Assembly (NCBI GenBank): GCA_015488755.1
Contig: WFNB01000120.1
Coordinates: forward strand, 1 to 64,000
Direction: 5' to 3'
Length of the DNA stretch: 64,000 nucleotides
DNA from: Gammaproteobacteria bacterium
GTDB taxonomy: Bacteria > Pseudomonadota > Gammaproteobacteria > GRL18
Part shown: positions 1 to 8,231 of the stretch, piece by piece
Numbering within the stretch: position 1 is the first letter of the stretch
How the letters are laid out: each line of letters begins with the position of its first letter
The notes under the pieces: model-generated
Databases searched by the model: none
Seen by the model: only the letters and a program-made list of their open reading frames with translations
What the model was told of the DNA's origin: nothing
Made by a program: the position numbers and the translations under genes

Positions 1-768
1 ACTTAATTGTGCTGGAGGGTGAGGCATGGGCAGAGCATTAGCGATGGCCTCTTTGGTAGCCTTCTTCAACACGCTGCGTTTACCATTAATCAGCAGGTTT
101 TTAATTGAGCCATCAGCCAAAAGTGTGAATGAAACCTTAATTTTTCCTTCAATATGTCTTTTTCGAGCAATACGAGGATAGTGTTTATGCGCTCCGATAT
201 GATTTCTAACAAGTTGTTTATAGCTTTTTCGAGTTTGTTCCAGCAAGCGGGGATCAGGTTTTGCCTGTACAGGAGAAATATGGATCGGTTTTGTTGGAAC
301 CTTATCACTATGAGCCACCGCTTTTATTATTGGCTGTTGTTTCAGCAAAGGTTTTTTCTTAACCACTTTAGGGCGTTTTTTTATTTGTGGCTTTTTTTTA
401 AGTTTTTTCTTTGGCTTTTTCTTGATCGTTGGTTTTGGCTTTTGTTTGGCTTGTTTTTTAATGATAGGCTCAGGTTTTTTTTCTACCATTACTTTTTCTT
501 GAATCGGCTCAGGTTTTGGCAACACAATGGGTTCAGGCTTAGGTTGTTCTATTGGCGGCTCAATAACAATAGGGGGAGGAGGGGCGATATTGGCAAAACG
601 TACATGGGTAATGGTTTGCTGAATCACTTGATCAGGTACAGCACTACGGGTTGTTTTTGCCTGAAAAAATAAAAGCAAATGCAAACTTAATGATAAAAAT
701 ATAGCCACAAACCAGATGAGTGTGTTGGAGTGACTCATTGAATGCCAGAGTGAAGGTGCTTGAGTCAT
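1..768 (-). CDS. tonB: TonB energy-transducing protein, C-terminus cut by window edge
   Basis: TonB links the ExbB-ExbD proton motor in the inner membrane to outer-membrane receptors. Translating the minus strand from the ATG at 768 gives an open frame running off the window at base 1 (256 codons seen). It has a short cytoplasmic N-terminus, one membrane anchor (about residues 18-36), then a long periplasmic stretch rich in Pro, Lys and Glu (repeated PKPEP and KKKPK patterns). A C-terminal TonB fold follows, with HYPRIARKRHIEGKIKVSF and LADGSIKN, typical of the family. The start overlaps the exbD stop in an ATGA, so the genes are translationally coupled. The receptor gene at 4739-6952 lies upstream on the same strand and is the obvious client. 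Confidence 0.93.
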   Translation of the reverse strand, partial: MTQAPSLWHSMSHSNTLIWFVAIFLSLSLHLLLFFQAKTTRSAVPDQVIQQTITHVRFANIAPPPPIVIEPPIEQPKPEPIVLPKPEPIQEKVMVEKKPEPIIKKQAKQKPKPTIKKKPKKKLKKKPQIKKRPKVVKKKPLLKQQPIIKAVAHSDKVPTKPIHISPVQAKPDPRLLEQTRKSYKQLVRNHIGAHKHYPRIARKRHIEGKIKVSFTLLADGSIKNLLINGKRSVLKKATKEAIANALPMPHPPAQLS

Positions 769-1214
769 TTGTTTGTGTTAGTTGGCTGTGTTTTTACTGC
801 TTGAGCTGATGACTTAGGTTCCATGGTGACAATATCAACCCCAGAAGCACCGGCTTTACGAGCGGCATCAAATGCACCAATGGCAATACCCAGATCAACA
901 TTTTTATCACCACGAATACGAACCACTTTTTCCGTTTGTTTTTTCAGTTCTTCTATTAATACGGGTTCTAATGCCGCCAAAGGGATGATTTGGCTATTAA
1001 TTGAATATTCCCCCGCTTCGTTAATGATAATTTCAATTTGTTGTGGCTCATCCAGTGCTTCACTGCTTTGCGCTTCGGGTAAATTAATACTTAATACTTC
1101 ATCACGAACAAAGTGTGAGGTCAGCATAAAAAAGACCAAAAGTAAAAAAACAATATCAATTAATGGGGTGAGATTGGGCACATTACTGGTGCGCCTGCGT
1201 CCTTCAAACTGCAT
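765..1214 (-). CDS. exbD: ExbD/TolR-type biopolymer transport protein
   Basis: Small subunit of the TonB-activating proton channel. The sequence has the canonical start MQFEGRRRTSNVPNLTPLID, a single transmembrane helix (IVFLLLVFFMLTS) carrying the membrane Asp of the family (LTPLIDIVF), and a periplasmic domain ending in IVTMEP. I chose the ATG at 1214 because ExbD proteins usually begin just before the FEGRRR motif. A GTG at 1247 in the same frame would add 11 residues. The gene overlaps the exbB end by 11 bases and the tonB start by 4, so exbB-exbD-tonB is one operon. Confidence 0.92.
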   Translation of the reverse strand: MQFEGRRRTSNVPNLTPLIDIVFLLLVFFMLTSHFVRDEVLSINLPEAQSSEALDEPQQIEIIINEAGEYSINSQIIPLAALEPVLIEELKKQTEKVVRIRGDKNVDLGIAIGAFDAARKAGASGVDIVTMEPKSSAQAVKTQPTNTNK

Positions 1215-1884
1215 GGCTAACACCGCTGCGATGGTGGCTTGCCTCACTTTCTTCGGTTAGTGATGGAGAATTGTTTCTAGGAAAATATTCCAGCATTAAA
1301 GAGGCATAATTGCGCATACTATGAGCACGTTTATCCGCGGCTGATTCCAATAAGTGCAATAATAATAATACGGGAATAGCAACCGCCAGACCAACGCCTG
1401 TGGTGAGCATTGCTTCCCATATACCACCTGCTAATGCTTGGGCATCAACTTGTCCCCCTGCTTGCTCAATAACCATAAACGCTTTAATCATGCCGATTAT
1501 TGTGCCTAAAAGTCCCAATAAAGGGGCAGTGTTACCAAGAAATGAGAGTGTGCGAAAGCCTTTTTCCATTTTATTAAGCTCAAAACTACCCAAGCGTATG
1601 GCTACTCGGTTAAGATCCATAATTCCTTCTTTAGAAGCTTGCAACATGCCTTGCAGTAAACGTCCTTCAGGGCCACGCATCTTATTGATAACAGTATCGG
1701 GCTGGCATTCTCTAAGGGCTTTGAGTAAGTGTTGTTCAGCCTGCTTTCCTGGGCGACCCATAAAAGTAAAGCGGATCAGTCGTTCAAATAAAATACTCAG
1801 GGCAATAAATGAGTAGCCTGCTAGTATCCAGACAATAATGCCGCCCTTATCAAATATATCGGTCACAATCATAGTATAATCCAT
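1204..1884 (-). CDS. exbB: ExbB/TolQ-family proton channel protein
   Basis: Pore subunit of the ExbBD motor (MotA/TolQ/ExbB family), 226 residues. Three hydrophobic helices are visible: about residues 14-33, a pair around 112-137 (LSFLGNTAPLLGLLGTIIGM), and 155-178 (LTTGVGLAVAIPVLLLLHLL). These Gly-rich helices are diagnostic. It heads an exbB-exbD-tonB operon, 228 bases downstream of the DsbD-like gene at 2113-2838. It is closer to ExbB than TolQ because tonB rather than tolA follows. Confidence 0.93.
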   Translation of the reverse strand: MDYTMIVTDIFDKGGIIVWILAGYSFIALSILFERLIRFTFMGRPGKQAEQHLLKALRECQPDTVINKMRGPEGRLLQGMLQASKEGIMDLNRVAIRLGSFELNKMEKGFRTLSFLGNTAPLLGLLGTIIGMIKAFMVIEQAGGQVDAQALAGGIWEAMLTTGVGLAVAIPVLLLLHLLESAADKRAHSMRNYASLMLEYFPRNNSPSLTEESEASHHRSGVSHAV

Positions 1885-2112
1885 GCAATAATATGTATAA
1901 GTGTTTGTTGAAAATAATCTAAGTATTTATTTGTGCACAATGGTCGAATTTTAGCATCAAGATTTGTTACGCCTAGAACTAATTATTTTTATATCATGCG
2001 ATATTGAATTTGTTCTAATCGTGTGCAAATCAATCTATTTATTTTGTTTACATCTTAATATGAAGAAATCCAGCAGTATTATATACTGTTTGCTATATAA
2101 TAATAGAATTGC

Positions 2113-2838
2113 TTATACTTGAATCCATCCCAAGCCAGTAAAAATACCTAGAAAAATTAACATAAATCCTGAAAGTTGTTCTATTTTCTTACCCCATTGA
2201 TTTAAATGTTCTTTGATTTGTTGACTGAAATAGGAAATGGCAAAAGCGAAAAATAGACTGGGTATGACAACGGCTCCCAACCCAAATGCAATACCTAATT
2301 TAGCACCACCTACAGGTGTTGCCATAGTGGCTGCTATGGTGAGAATGGTTACCAGTGGAATACACGGATTAAGCGCCATACCTGTACCCATTGCAAATAA
2401 ACTTATTGATAAATATAAGGTGGATTGGGTTTCATTTTTATGTGAAGGTGTTTTATTAAAATAAATGGGCTGCTCATCCTTTATCTTTGCTGAATGATGA
2501 GATGCACAAGACTTTTTATTTGAATAGGCTCCAAAAACCAAATAAATACCAACAAGGGTTGTTGCTATACCAAGAATTTGACTGGCAATACCTTCTTCTA
2601 TCCACTTTGTTGCAGCCAGACCAAAGGCACCGGCAATAGTACCCAATAATGTATACCCTGTTAATCGCCCTAGAGAAAAAGGTATTATGGTTTTCCATGA
2701 TGTTTGCATATTATTTCTGTTCTGTCCTAGAAAAACGGGTCCTAAAAAGGGCAAACAGGTAATATTACACGGACCAGCACCAAAGGTTAGTCCCATAAGC
2801 AATGCAACAGAGAAACTCAATGTTATATCAGCCATCAT
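2113..2838 (-). CDS. DsbD/CcdA- or TauE/UreH-like six-helix membrane protein
   Basis: A polytopic inner-membrane protein of 241 residues with about six transmembrane helices. Helix 1 holds GAGPCNITCLP (Cys24, Cys28) and helix 4 holds ALNPCIPL (Cys159). Paired membrane Cys-Pro motifs of this sort carry electrons across the membrane in CcdA/DsbD proteins. Related TauE/SafE and UreH-like proteins are thought to be transporters, some for nickel. The loop between the halves holds SCASHH, a possible metal site. It overlaps the upstream polyferredoxin gene by 4 bases (ATGA). My inference is a thiol relay or metal permease working with that polyferredoxin. The substrate cannot be told from sequence. 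Confidence 0.7.
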   Translation of the reverse strand: MMADITLSFSVALLMGLTFGAGPCNITCLPFLGPVFLGQNRNNMQTSWKTIIPFSLGRLTGYTLLGTIAGAFGLAATKWIEEGIASQILGIATTLVGIYLVFGAYSNKKSCASHHSAKIKDEQPIYFNKTPSHKNETQSTLYLSISLFAMGTGMALNPCIPLVTILTIAATMATPVGGAKLGIAFGLGAVVIPSLFFAFAISYFSQQIKEHLNQWGKKIEQLSGFMLIFLGIFTGLGWIQV

Positions 2839-3848
2839 TTCTTATGACCTCCAAATAAGGTAATTTTTTCCCATTGAGTCTGAGCTTTTTTACGCTTTTT
2901 AAAATAGCCTGGATCGGAAGATAATATTGGAAAAAATGCATACTTTATTTTTAGTACATCTTTATCGGGACAAAATTCTACACAACGTCCGCATAATGTA
3001 CAGTCGGGATAAATCACATCTTTATTTTCCATGTCTGTATGAATTTCATGTATATCCATTGGACATGATTTAGCACATAAACCACATTTAACACAACGAG
3101 GTTTGGCTTCTTTAACCAACCTCACCAAGCCGATTTTTTTAAAGAGAGTGTTGAGTGATAACATCGGGCAAATCCGACAAAAGGGCTGCCTAACCATTAG
3201 TCCTATAGATATCATTAAGCCAAATAAAAATGTCGCAAGTACTGATAAAATTAAATAGCTCATGGAGCTGGTATCAACGACCAATTCTTTCGTATCTCCA
3301 GTCACCAGTGTCGTTAGAATGCGACTGGGACAGATCCGACAGAATGGATCGCCTAATTCATGTCCTACTACGCCAAAGCCTGCTAATAAAGGGAAAATAA
3401 ATAATAGAAAGATCATTATCAGCCATTTAACTGGACGAGTTTTTGACGTTATATTTTTACTTAATGTTTGAGTTTGTTGAAGTCCCAGTTTTTGTCCAAT
3501 GATATTTAACACTTCTTGAAAGAATCCTAAAGGGCAGATCCAGCCACAAAATGCTTTGCTTAATACAATTAATAGCAACGCAAAAGTACCTAAGGTAATT
3601 GCTGTAGGTAAAAAAGCTTGAATAATGGATCCCCCTGATGAAAGTACAGGAGCTGCATGATGTGCCATCTGATGTTGAAATGAGATTAACGCACAGTGAT
3701 CGGCTGTTTGCATATCATAAGCACAGGCAAGTGCAGGTAAACTACTGGTGAGTTTATCGGCCAGATAATAACCTCCTAAGCCAATACCATACACCATTAC
3801 AATAAAGGCTGTAATTTGAATTAATCGTCTGATGATGGTTAAGTTCAT
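2835..3848 (-). CDS. NapH/FtrD-type membrane polyferredoxin, 4Fe-4S
   Basis: A membrane iron-sulfur protein of 337 residues. About five helices alternate with CxxxCP motifs: CGWICP (101-106), CRICP (170-174) and CRICP (224-228). Two classical 4Fe-4S motifs follow near the C-terminus: CVKCGLCAKSCP (252-263) and CTLCGRCVEFCP (283-294). This layout is that of NapH, NosR C-terminal and FtrD proteins, which take electrons from quinol or NADH-linked donors. It is not the nitrate reductase NapH, which is at 27304-28182. It overlaps both neighbours by 4 bases, between the DUF4198-like gene and the DsbD-like gene. FtrD is known from ferrous iron uptake loci, so a role in metal reduction or uptake is possible. 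Confidence 0.82.
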   Translation of the reverse strand: MNLTIIRRLIQITAFIVMVYGIGLGGYYLADKLTSSLPALACAYDMQTADHCALISFQHQMAHHAAPVLSSGGSIIQAFLPTAITLGTFALLLIVLSKAFCGWICPLGFFQEVLNIIGQKLGLQQTQTLSKNITSKTRPVKWLIMIFLLFIFPLLAGFGVVGHELGDPFCRICPSRILTTLVTGDTKELVVDTSSMSYLILSVLATFLFGLMISIGLMVRQPFCRICPMLSLNTLFKKIGLVRLVKEAKPRCVKCGLCAKSCPMDIHEIHTDMENKDVIYPDCTLCGRCVEFCPDKDVLKIKYAFFPILSSDPGYFKKRKKAQTQWEKITLFGGHKK

Positions 3849-4666
3849 GATGCTCTCCTGGATGCTCTATTATGCTTCCGCATTATAATAATACCGGAAA
3901 GAAAACCGATGGAGAGTGATAATATGCCCCCTATATTTGAATTCCAATGTGATGGATTGACGGAGTAGGGTGCTGAAAAATTTGTTTTATACGTTATGCC
4001 ATGAGAAATATGGACTGTACGTAATATAAATTCTTCAGGTTGATTGGCTCGTCTACCAGGTTGAATGTTTTTAAAATCCTCGGGTAAAATGAAGGAAACC
4101 ATACCATCAATATCTGTTTTTGCATCTAAATTAGAACCATTACTGGTATTCAAAGTAACCCAAGTATCTGCTAGCGGTTTTCCTTTAAATAACACTTTGT
4201 AATTATGATTATTGCTGGTGTAAAAGTGCCAGTGTTCACGGATCATTGGTTCCGGTACAATTTCTAAAGGCAGTTTGTTTTTTTTAATAAGTTTCCTCGG
4301 ACTATAACCTGAAGGTTTATCTCTCATAGAGACATATCTTAAGGATGATTCATAAGTGTTATCTGTTTTTCGCTCAGCAAGTAGTGCATGATAATTATCC
4401 ATTCCCGTTTTAGGTAAAATATATTTGTTGCTATCCTTCTGAGCATTTACTATTTTTATATTCAGAGATGGTGTTATAAATTTAACATGAGCATGGGTAT
4501 TATCATTAAGGTAAAATATTTTTTCCTTAATTCTGTGATTAGTTTGATGTATTTTATGGGTAATTGGGGGTGTCTTTGGTTTTGGAGACCATAATAACTC
4601 CGCATAACAAAGGTGACTGATACTCAGTAGTCCGGATGCAATGAAGATCATATTTTTGTTTTTCAT
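3845..4666 (-). CDS. DUF4198-like secreted or membrane-anchored protein
   Basis: A protein of 273 residues with a signal peptide (MKNKNMIFIASGLLSISHLC, cleavage likely after Ala22). The C-terminal part resembles DUF4198 (PF10670): LPLEIVPEP, then YKVLFKGKPLADTWVTL, then KTDIDGMVSFILPEDF. That family is associated with nickel/cobalt uptake genes in other bacteria. His pairs (58/60 and HWH at 145-147) could bind metal. A last helix (about 247-262) followed by a basic tail should anchor it in the inner membrane. I chose the ATG at 4666, preceded by AAGG 8 bases upstream. A start at 4696 lies inside a perfect hairpin and would place ten residues before the signal peptide. It overlaps the polyferredoxin gene by 4 bases. 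Confidence 0.65.
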   Translation of the reverse strand: MKNKNMIFIASGLLSISHLCYAELLWSPKPKTPPITHKIHQTNHRIKEKIFYLNDNTHAHVKFITPSLNIKIVNAQKDSNKYILPKTGMDNYHALLAERKTDNTYESSLRYVSMRDKPSGYSPRKLIKKNKLPLEIVPEPMIREHWHFYTSNNHNYKVLFKGKPLADTWVTLNTSNGSNLDAKTDIDGMVSFILPEDFKNIQPGRRANQPEEFILRTVHISHGITYKTNFSAPYSVNPSHWNSNIGGILSLSIGFLSGIIIMRKHNRASRRAS

Positions 4667-4680
4667 AGGAGAAACCTTGT

Positions 4681-4721
4681 CTCTACCAAGGTACATATCA
4701 ATTATATGTACCTTGGTAGAG
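4681..4721 (-). repeat. Perfect 18-bp inverted repeat between receptor and DUF4198-like gene
   Basis: The arm CTCTACCAAGGTACATAT at 4681-4698 is matched exactly by its complement at 4704-4721, with a 5-base loop. It lies 17 bases after the receptor stop and 15 before the chosen start of the next gene. No T-run follows in the direction of transcription, so it is not a standard terminator. It may set the receptor to downstream-gene ratio by RNA processing or partial termination. Confidence 0.85.
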
Positions 4722-4738
4722 AAGAATAATGGGCTTAA

Positions 4739-6952
4739 TTAGAATCGTAGAGAAAGGCCAGCAGAGAAGACGATGCCCGGATTTACAACAATTGAGAGAT
4801 CTTCCCCATTGTAAATCCCATCTTCATTAGCATCACGATAGCCACGAGCGGTATTGTAATAATCACGGTTAAACAAATTATCAATACGAGCAAAAATAGA
4901 CCAATCAGCATCACCTATTTTTCGATCATAATTTGCCCAGACATTAAAAATTGCCCGACCACCAATTTTTTCTTGATTGATTTCATCGGCATAATAACTG
5001 GACTGTCCTTCCATTTCTGTTGAAATTGTCCAATATTGAGCGGGGTGTATACGAAAAATTGCATTAAGAGTATGTTTTGACGTTCTTGGTACCTGATTAT
5101 TACCATTGTCATACGGAGTTAAACAATTAGTTAAACGACCACGAGAAAAAACAGGTGATGATCCGGGTGGGCAAGAATGACCTATGGGTGACGTTTTAAG
5201 ATTAAATTCATCATAGGATTTATAGTATGAATCAAGATATGTATAAGTAATATCCCATGAAAACATTTTTTGTATATCACTGCTTATTGCCAATTCTAAG
5301 CCTCGATTTCGTACATCACCAATATTATCATAAACATTATCCGCCGTTGGGCTAATAGTATACTGACCGGCAGATGCTTGAATATAATTATCTCTGTCAA
5401 GTTGAAATATGGAAACATCAATATCATGTGAAATACCAAACAACTGAGTATTCATCCTAAATCCAAGTTCAATATTTAATGATTCTTCAGGGATAAGATC
5501 TTGGTTGGCAGCAACAAAACTGGATGGGTTACTATTTCCTGTAAAGAGTTGAGAAACACTCGGGGTTCTAAAGCCTGTTGATGCATTGGCATAAAGGTCA
5601 ATATTTTTTTGTAATGCATAATTTCCACCAAGCCTGAATGAATTAACATTGAAATTTACATCACCACTTTTTGTAGGCTTCAAGCGGTCTTTATAATCTA
5701 AATCAATATTATCATTACGAGCATTGGCTGTTAAAATGAGTTGTTCAGTTGCCTTGTATTTTAGTTCACCATAAAAAGCAGTCACATTTTCATCTGTTTT
5801 ATTATCTTTGTACCAATCGCCTGTTTTATAACCTCGTCTTGATAGATCATCATCATTTTGCACCATAACTTGATTGTTGTAATCATTGTCACGAAGATCA
5901 ATACCTGCCATCCAAGCAAATTGAGTACCGGAAGATCGATATTCTGACTTTATACCTCGTTGTGTTTGATCATAGTCATTATCAAATGAATATCGGGTAG
6001 GATCATTGTTGATTGGATCGGTATCAAATTTAGTATTATCAGTAAACTGGTAAATATTAAACATAAAATTTGCATCTTCATCGAAATTTTTTGAATAAGT
6101 AGCAAAGAATTTTTTTAAATCAACATCATAGTTATTGGCAAAATCATTATAGGTAAAAATATCTTTACTTTTAGGATCATTTTTTGCGGCTGTTTTCCCT
6201 CGTACTGTGCCATGACTCCCTTTTTCTCTGTTTGCGATTTCCATACCAAGAGTAATATCACTGCTATCATCAATATAATATTGTAGTTTTCCATTGATGT
6301 AATCAGCCTTAGAGTCCGCATCATCATGATAGCCATCAGTCTGTCTGCGAGAAATTTGCAAATGTCCATTCGCTTGTTCGTTCTCAAAGCCTGCTTGTAA
6401 TAGTGCTTTATTGGTATTAAATGATCCGCTTTCCAAATCAACTCTGAAGCCAGCATTATCAGCACCATGTTTAGTGGTAATAATCACTGCACCGGCTAAG
6501 GCATCATCACCAAAAAGGTAGGATGCCCCCCCTTTGATAATTTTAATTGACTCAATATTGTCTAAATCAATATTAACCCGTCCTGTTCGTTCAAAAACAG
6601 GCACCCCATCTATTACAACGGCAACACCAGGTCTTTCTCCCATAAATACTTGATTGTCAACACCACGTATATGGATTTTTAAGGAATCACCATTTTGTAC
6701 TTCAGTGGTTATGCCTGGAATTCGGTGTAACATATCCTGTATGTTTTGAGGATGGTCTTTATCTATTTCCTTACCACTGATAAAACCAATACTTGAAACT
6801 TCATCTCGTTTATTTTCAAAGCGATCATCAATTGCTGTTGATTGAACACTAATCGTTTTTAAATCTTCGGCTAATAGATAAGTAGGACTAAGGGATGATG
6901 AGATCATTAATAGTGTTGGAAATAGTTTTTTATTGGAATGTAAATACAGCAT
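4739..6952 (-). CDS. TonB-dependent outer-membrane receptor
   Basis: A 737-residue gated porin for scarce nutrients. It has a signal peptide ending about Ala28, and a TonB-box-like segment (LKTISVQS) at the mature N-terminus. A plug domain follows, with the family signatures IQDMLHRIPGI, IHIRGVDNQ, VVIDGVPV, IKIIKGGASYLFGDDALAGAVIITT. The beta barrel ends in the classical aromatic terminus (SAGLSLRF). A late loop holds DANEDGIYNGEDL, a calcium-loop-like motif, and another loop carries two Cys (HSCPPG and TNCLT). The ligand is unknown. It heads a co-oriented locus containing its own exbB-exbD-tonB. No Fur-like box or cobalamin riboswitch is evident upstream. Confidence 0.92.
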   Translation of the reverse strand: MLYLHSNKKLFPTLLMISSSLSPTYLLAEDLKTISVQSTAIDDRFENKRDEVSSIGFISGKEIDKDHPQNIQDMLHRIPGITTEVQNGDSLKIHIRGVDNQVFMGERPGVAVVIDGVPVFERTGRVNIDLDNIESIKIIKGGASYLFGDDALAGAVIITTKHGADNAGFRVDLESGSFNTNKALLQAGFENEQANGHLQISRRQTDGYHDDADSKADYINGKLQYYIDDSSDITLGMEIANREKGSHGTVRGKTAAKNDPKSKDIFTYNDFANNYDVDLKKFFATYSKNFDEDANFMFNIYQFTDNTKFDTDPINNDPTRYSFDNDYDQTQRGIKSEYRSSGTQFAWMAGIDLRDNDYNNQVMVQNDDDLSRRGYKTGDWYKDNKTDENVTAFYGELKYKATEQLILTANARNDNIDLDYKDRLKPTKSGDVNFNVNSFRLGGNYALQKNIDLYANASTGFRTPSVSQLFTGNSNPSSFVAANQDLIPEESLNIELGFRMNTQLFGISHDIDVSIFQLDRDNYIQASAGQYTISPTADNVYDNIGDVRNRGLELAISSDIQKMFSWDITYTYLDSYYKSYDEFNLKTSPIGHSCPPGSSPVFSRGRLTNCLTPYDNGNNQVPRTSKHTLNAIFRIHPAQYWTISTEMEGQSSYYADEINQEKIGGRAIFNVWANYDRKIGDADWSIFARIDNLFNRDYYNTARGYRDANEDGIYNGEDLSIVVNPGIVFSAGLSLRF

Positions 6953-7058
6953 AATTACTCACTTAATTAAATTATTTTTCAATAATGCCTTCAGCAATAC
7001 TTATGCCAGAAGATAAGCTACTGATTATGTAGTGAAATAGTCTTTTCCAATATTTTCA

Positions 7059-7100
7059 AAGTGTGTTGTTTCACTGTTTAAGTGTGTTGTTTCACTGTTT
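7059..7100. promoter_or_regulatory. Tandem 21-bp repeat upstream of the receptor, candidate operator
   Basis: Two identical 21-base units sit at 7059-7079 and 7080-7100. Each holds AGTGTGTTGTTTCACT, in which AGTG and CACT form a dyad. A related AGTGAAAT lies at 7031. Units two helical turns apart on the upstream side of the receptor gene fit a binding site for a regulator dimer pair. The regulator is unknown. Confidence 0.5.
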
Positions 7101-7395
7101 TTTTGAGTGAGTACAGGGAACTACAAAGATGAGGGGGTGATTGGGGATTGTTAAACCTAAATAAAGTACCTTTGTGTATTAATTATTTAGGATGAAGTTA
7201 GCTGGATTAACACCAAAAACTCAGTAGACTTATATCCATTCAGTCAAAAGAATTGCCCAGTTTTATAGCTCTCATCGGATATGCTGTCAAATGAGTGTGA
7301 GCCATCCTCTTTGAGTGTTTATTTACCTGAATTCTTGTGTTAAAAAATCCATATAAATAATCGTATCAGGCTATTTTCCACATTGAGCCCAATCA

Positions 7396-7546
7396 CATAC
7401 GTAGGTACTTAAGGATAACTCTGTGTTTACGGAGGAAGTTTTTGCCACATGGATGTGGCAATAAAGCCTCCAGGGATGGATTTACGGCGTCTTGCGTAGT
7501 AAATACAGAGTTATCCTGCCTCAGACATGCTTAAGTACCTACCTAT
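7396..7546. mobile_element. MITE-like element with 17-bp terminal inverted repeats
   Basis: A 151-base non-coding element. The ends ATACGTAGGTACTTAAG (7397-7413) and its complement (7530-7546) match at 16 of 17 bases. A second inner arm pair (7413-7429 with 7500-7516) also matches at 16 of 17. In the centre TGCCACAT and ATGTGGCA form an exact hairpin (7443-7460). An 11-base imperfect direct repeat flanks it (GAGCCCAATCA at 7385-7395, GAGTCCAATCA at 7547-7557), as expected of a target duplication. It shares its core with the element at 62471-62657. The rest of the 6953-7562 gap holds the receptor promoter region. Confidence 0.75.
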
Positions 7547-7562
7547 GAGTCCAATCAAGTTT

Positions 7563-8222
7563 TTAAAATTCTATTAAGCTATCAATGGTTTCTATAATCG
7601 TATCGGCTTGGTAATAGTCTACACTAATAGGCCAATAACTATGATCTAATTTTAGCACCAATGAGGGGTAAGATTGTACCTTCATTTTCTGGCATAGTGC
7701 CAGATGTTGCTCTAAGATCTGATGTGTTTGTAGGGCGCTAAAAACGCTTTGAAAAGCCTTGCGATCCAAACCAATTTGTTTGGCTAGAGCTTCTAATACC
7801 GTATTTTCTGATGGATTAAGAGCCTGCTGGTAATAAGCTGTTTGAATGGCGTCTATCATACGATCTTCATAGTGGTGAGTGTCGTCTGTATCAAACTGAT
7901 GAGCGGCAATAACGGCACGACAAGCAGGATAGGTTGAGCGTCTGGGCTTGCTGACTTGCCAATGTTGCCAGAAATCATAATTAAACTGGGTGTTAGGCAA
8001 TTTCTTTTCAATACGCAACCATGTGTCGTGTAGTTGCTGGCGTAACTCTGCGGACATTGGTTCTTGAGTATCGCCAGCCAAACCACCCAATAGGCTAGTA
8101 AATTCTAAGGCATCTGCGTATTGCTTGCTTAATTGTAAACGCAATTGTTGTAATACGGGTTTGAATGCATAACACCAACTACACATGGGATCATGAATGT
8201 AAAAAAGCGTGTTTTTTGTCAT
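7563..8222 (-). CDS. DsbA-family thiol-disulfide protein (FrnE-like)
   Basis: A 219-residue thioredoxin-fold protein. The N-terminus reads LFYIHDPMCSWCYAFKP with a CSWC redox pair about residues 15-18, then a long helical insertion and a late Pro-containing strand (VQSYPSLVLK), as in the DsbA/FrnE group. There is no signal peptide, so it should be cytoplasmic, unlike true DsbA. It starts 9 bases after the metH stop on the same strand and is likely co-transcribed with metH. A redox-related role beside methionine synthase is only an association. Confidence 0.82.
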   Translation of the reverse strand: MTKNTLFYIHDPMCSWCYAFKPVLQQLRLQLSKQYADALEFTSLLGGLAGDTQEPMSAELRQQLHDTWLRIEKKLPNTQFNYDFWQHWQVSKPRRSTYPACRAVIAAHQFDTDDTHHYEDRMIDAIQTAYYQQALNPSENTVLEALAKQIGLDRKAFQSVFSALQTHQILEQHLALCQKMKVQSYPSLVLKLDHSYWPISVDYYQADTIIETIDSLIEF

Positions 8223-8231
8223 AGTGGTAGT

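Noticed and set aside
154-672. Long plus-strand open frame rich in Phe, Leu and Trp
   Set aside because: It is the antisense of the tonB Lys/Pro-rich segment. Lys codons (AAA) read as Phe (TTT) on the other strand.
2835-3848. Second copy of nitrate reductase napH
   Set aside because: It has the NapH-like cluster layout, but its neighbours are a TonB receptor and a DsbD-like protein, and a true napH lies in the nap operon.
6953-7058. Fur box at the receptor gene
   Set aside because: No GATAAT-type palindrome close to the Fur consensus was found. The clear signal is the tandem 21-bp repeat.
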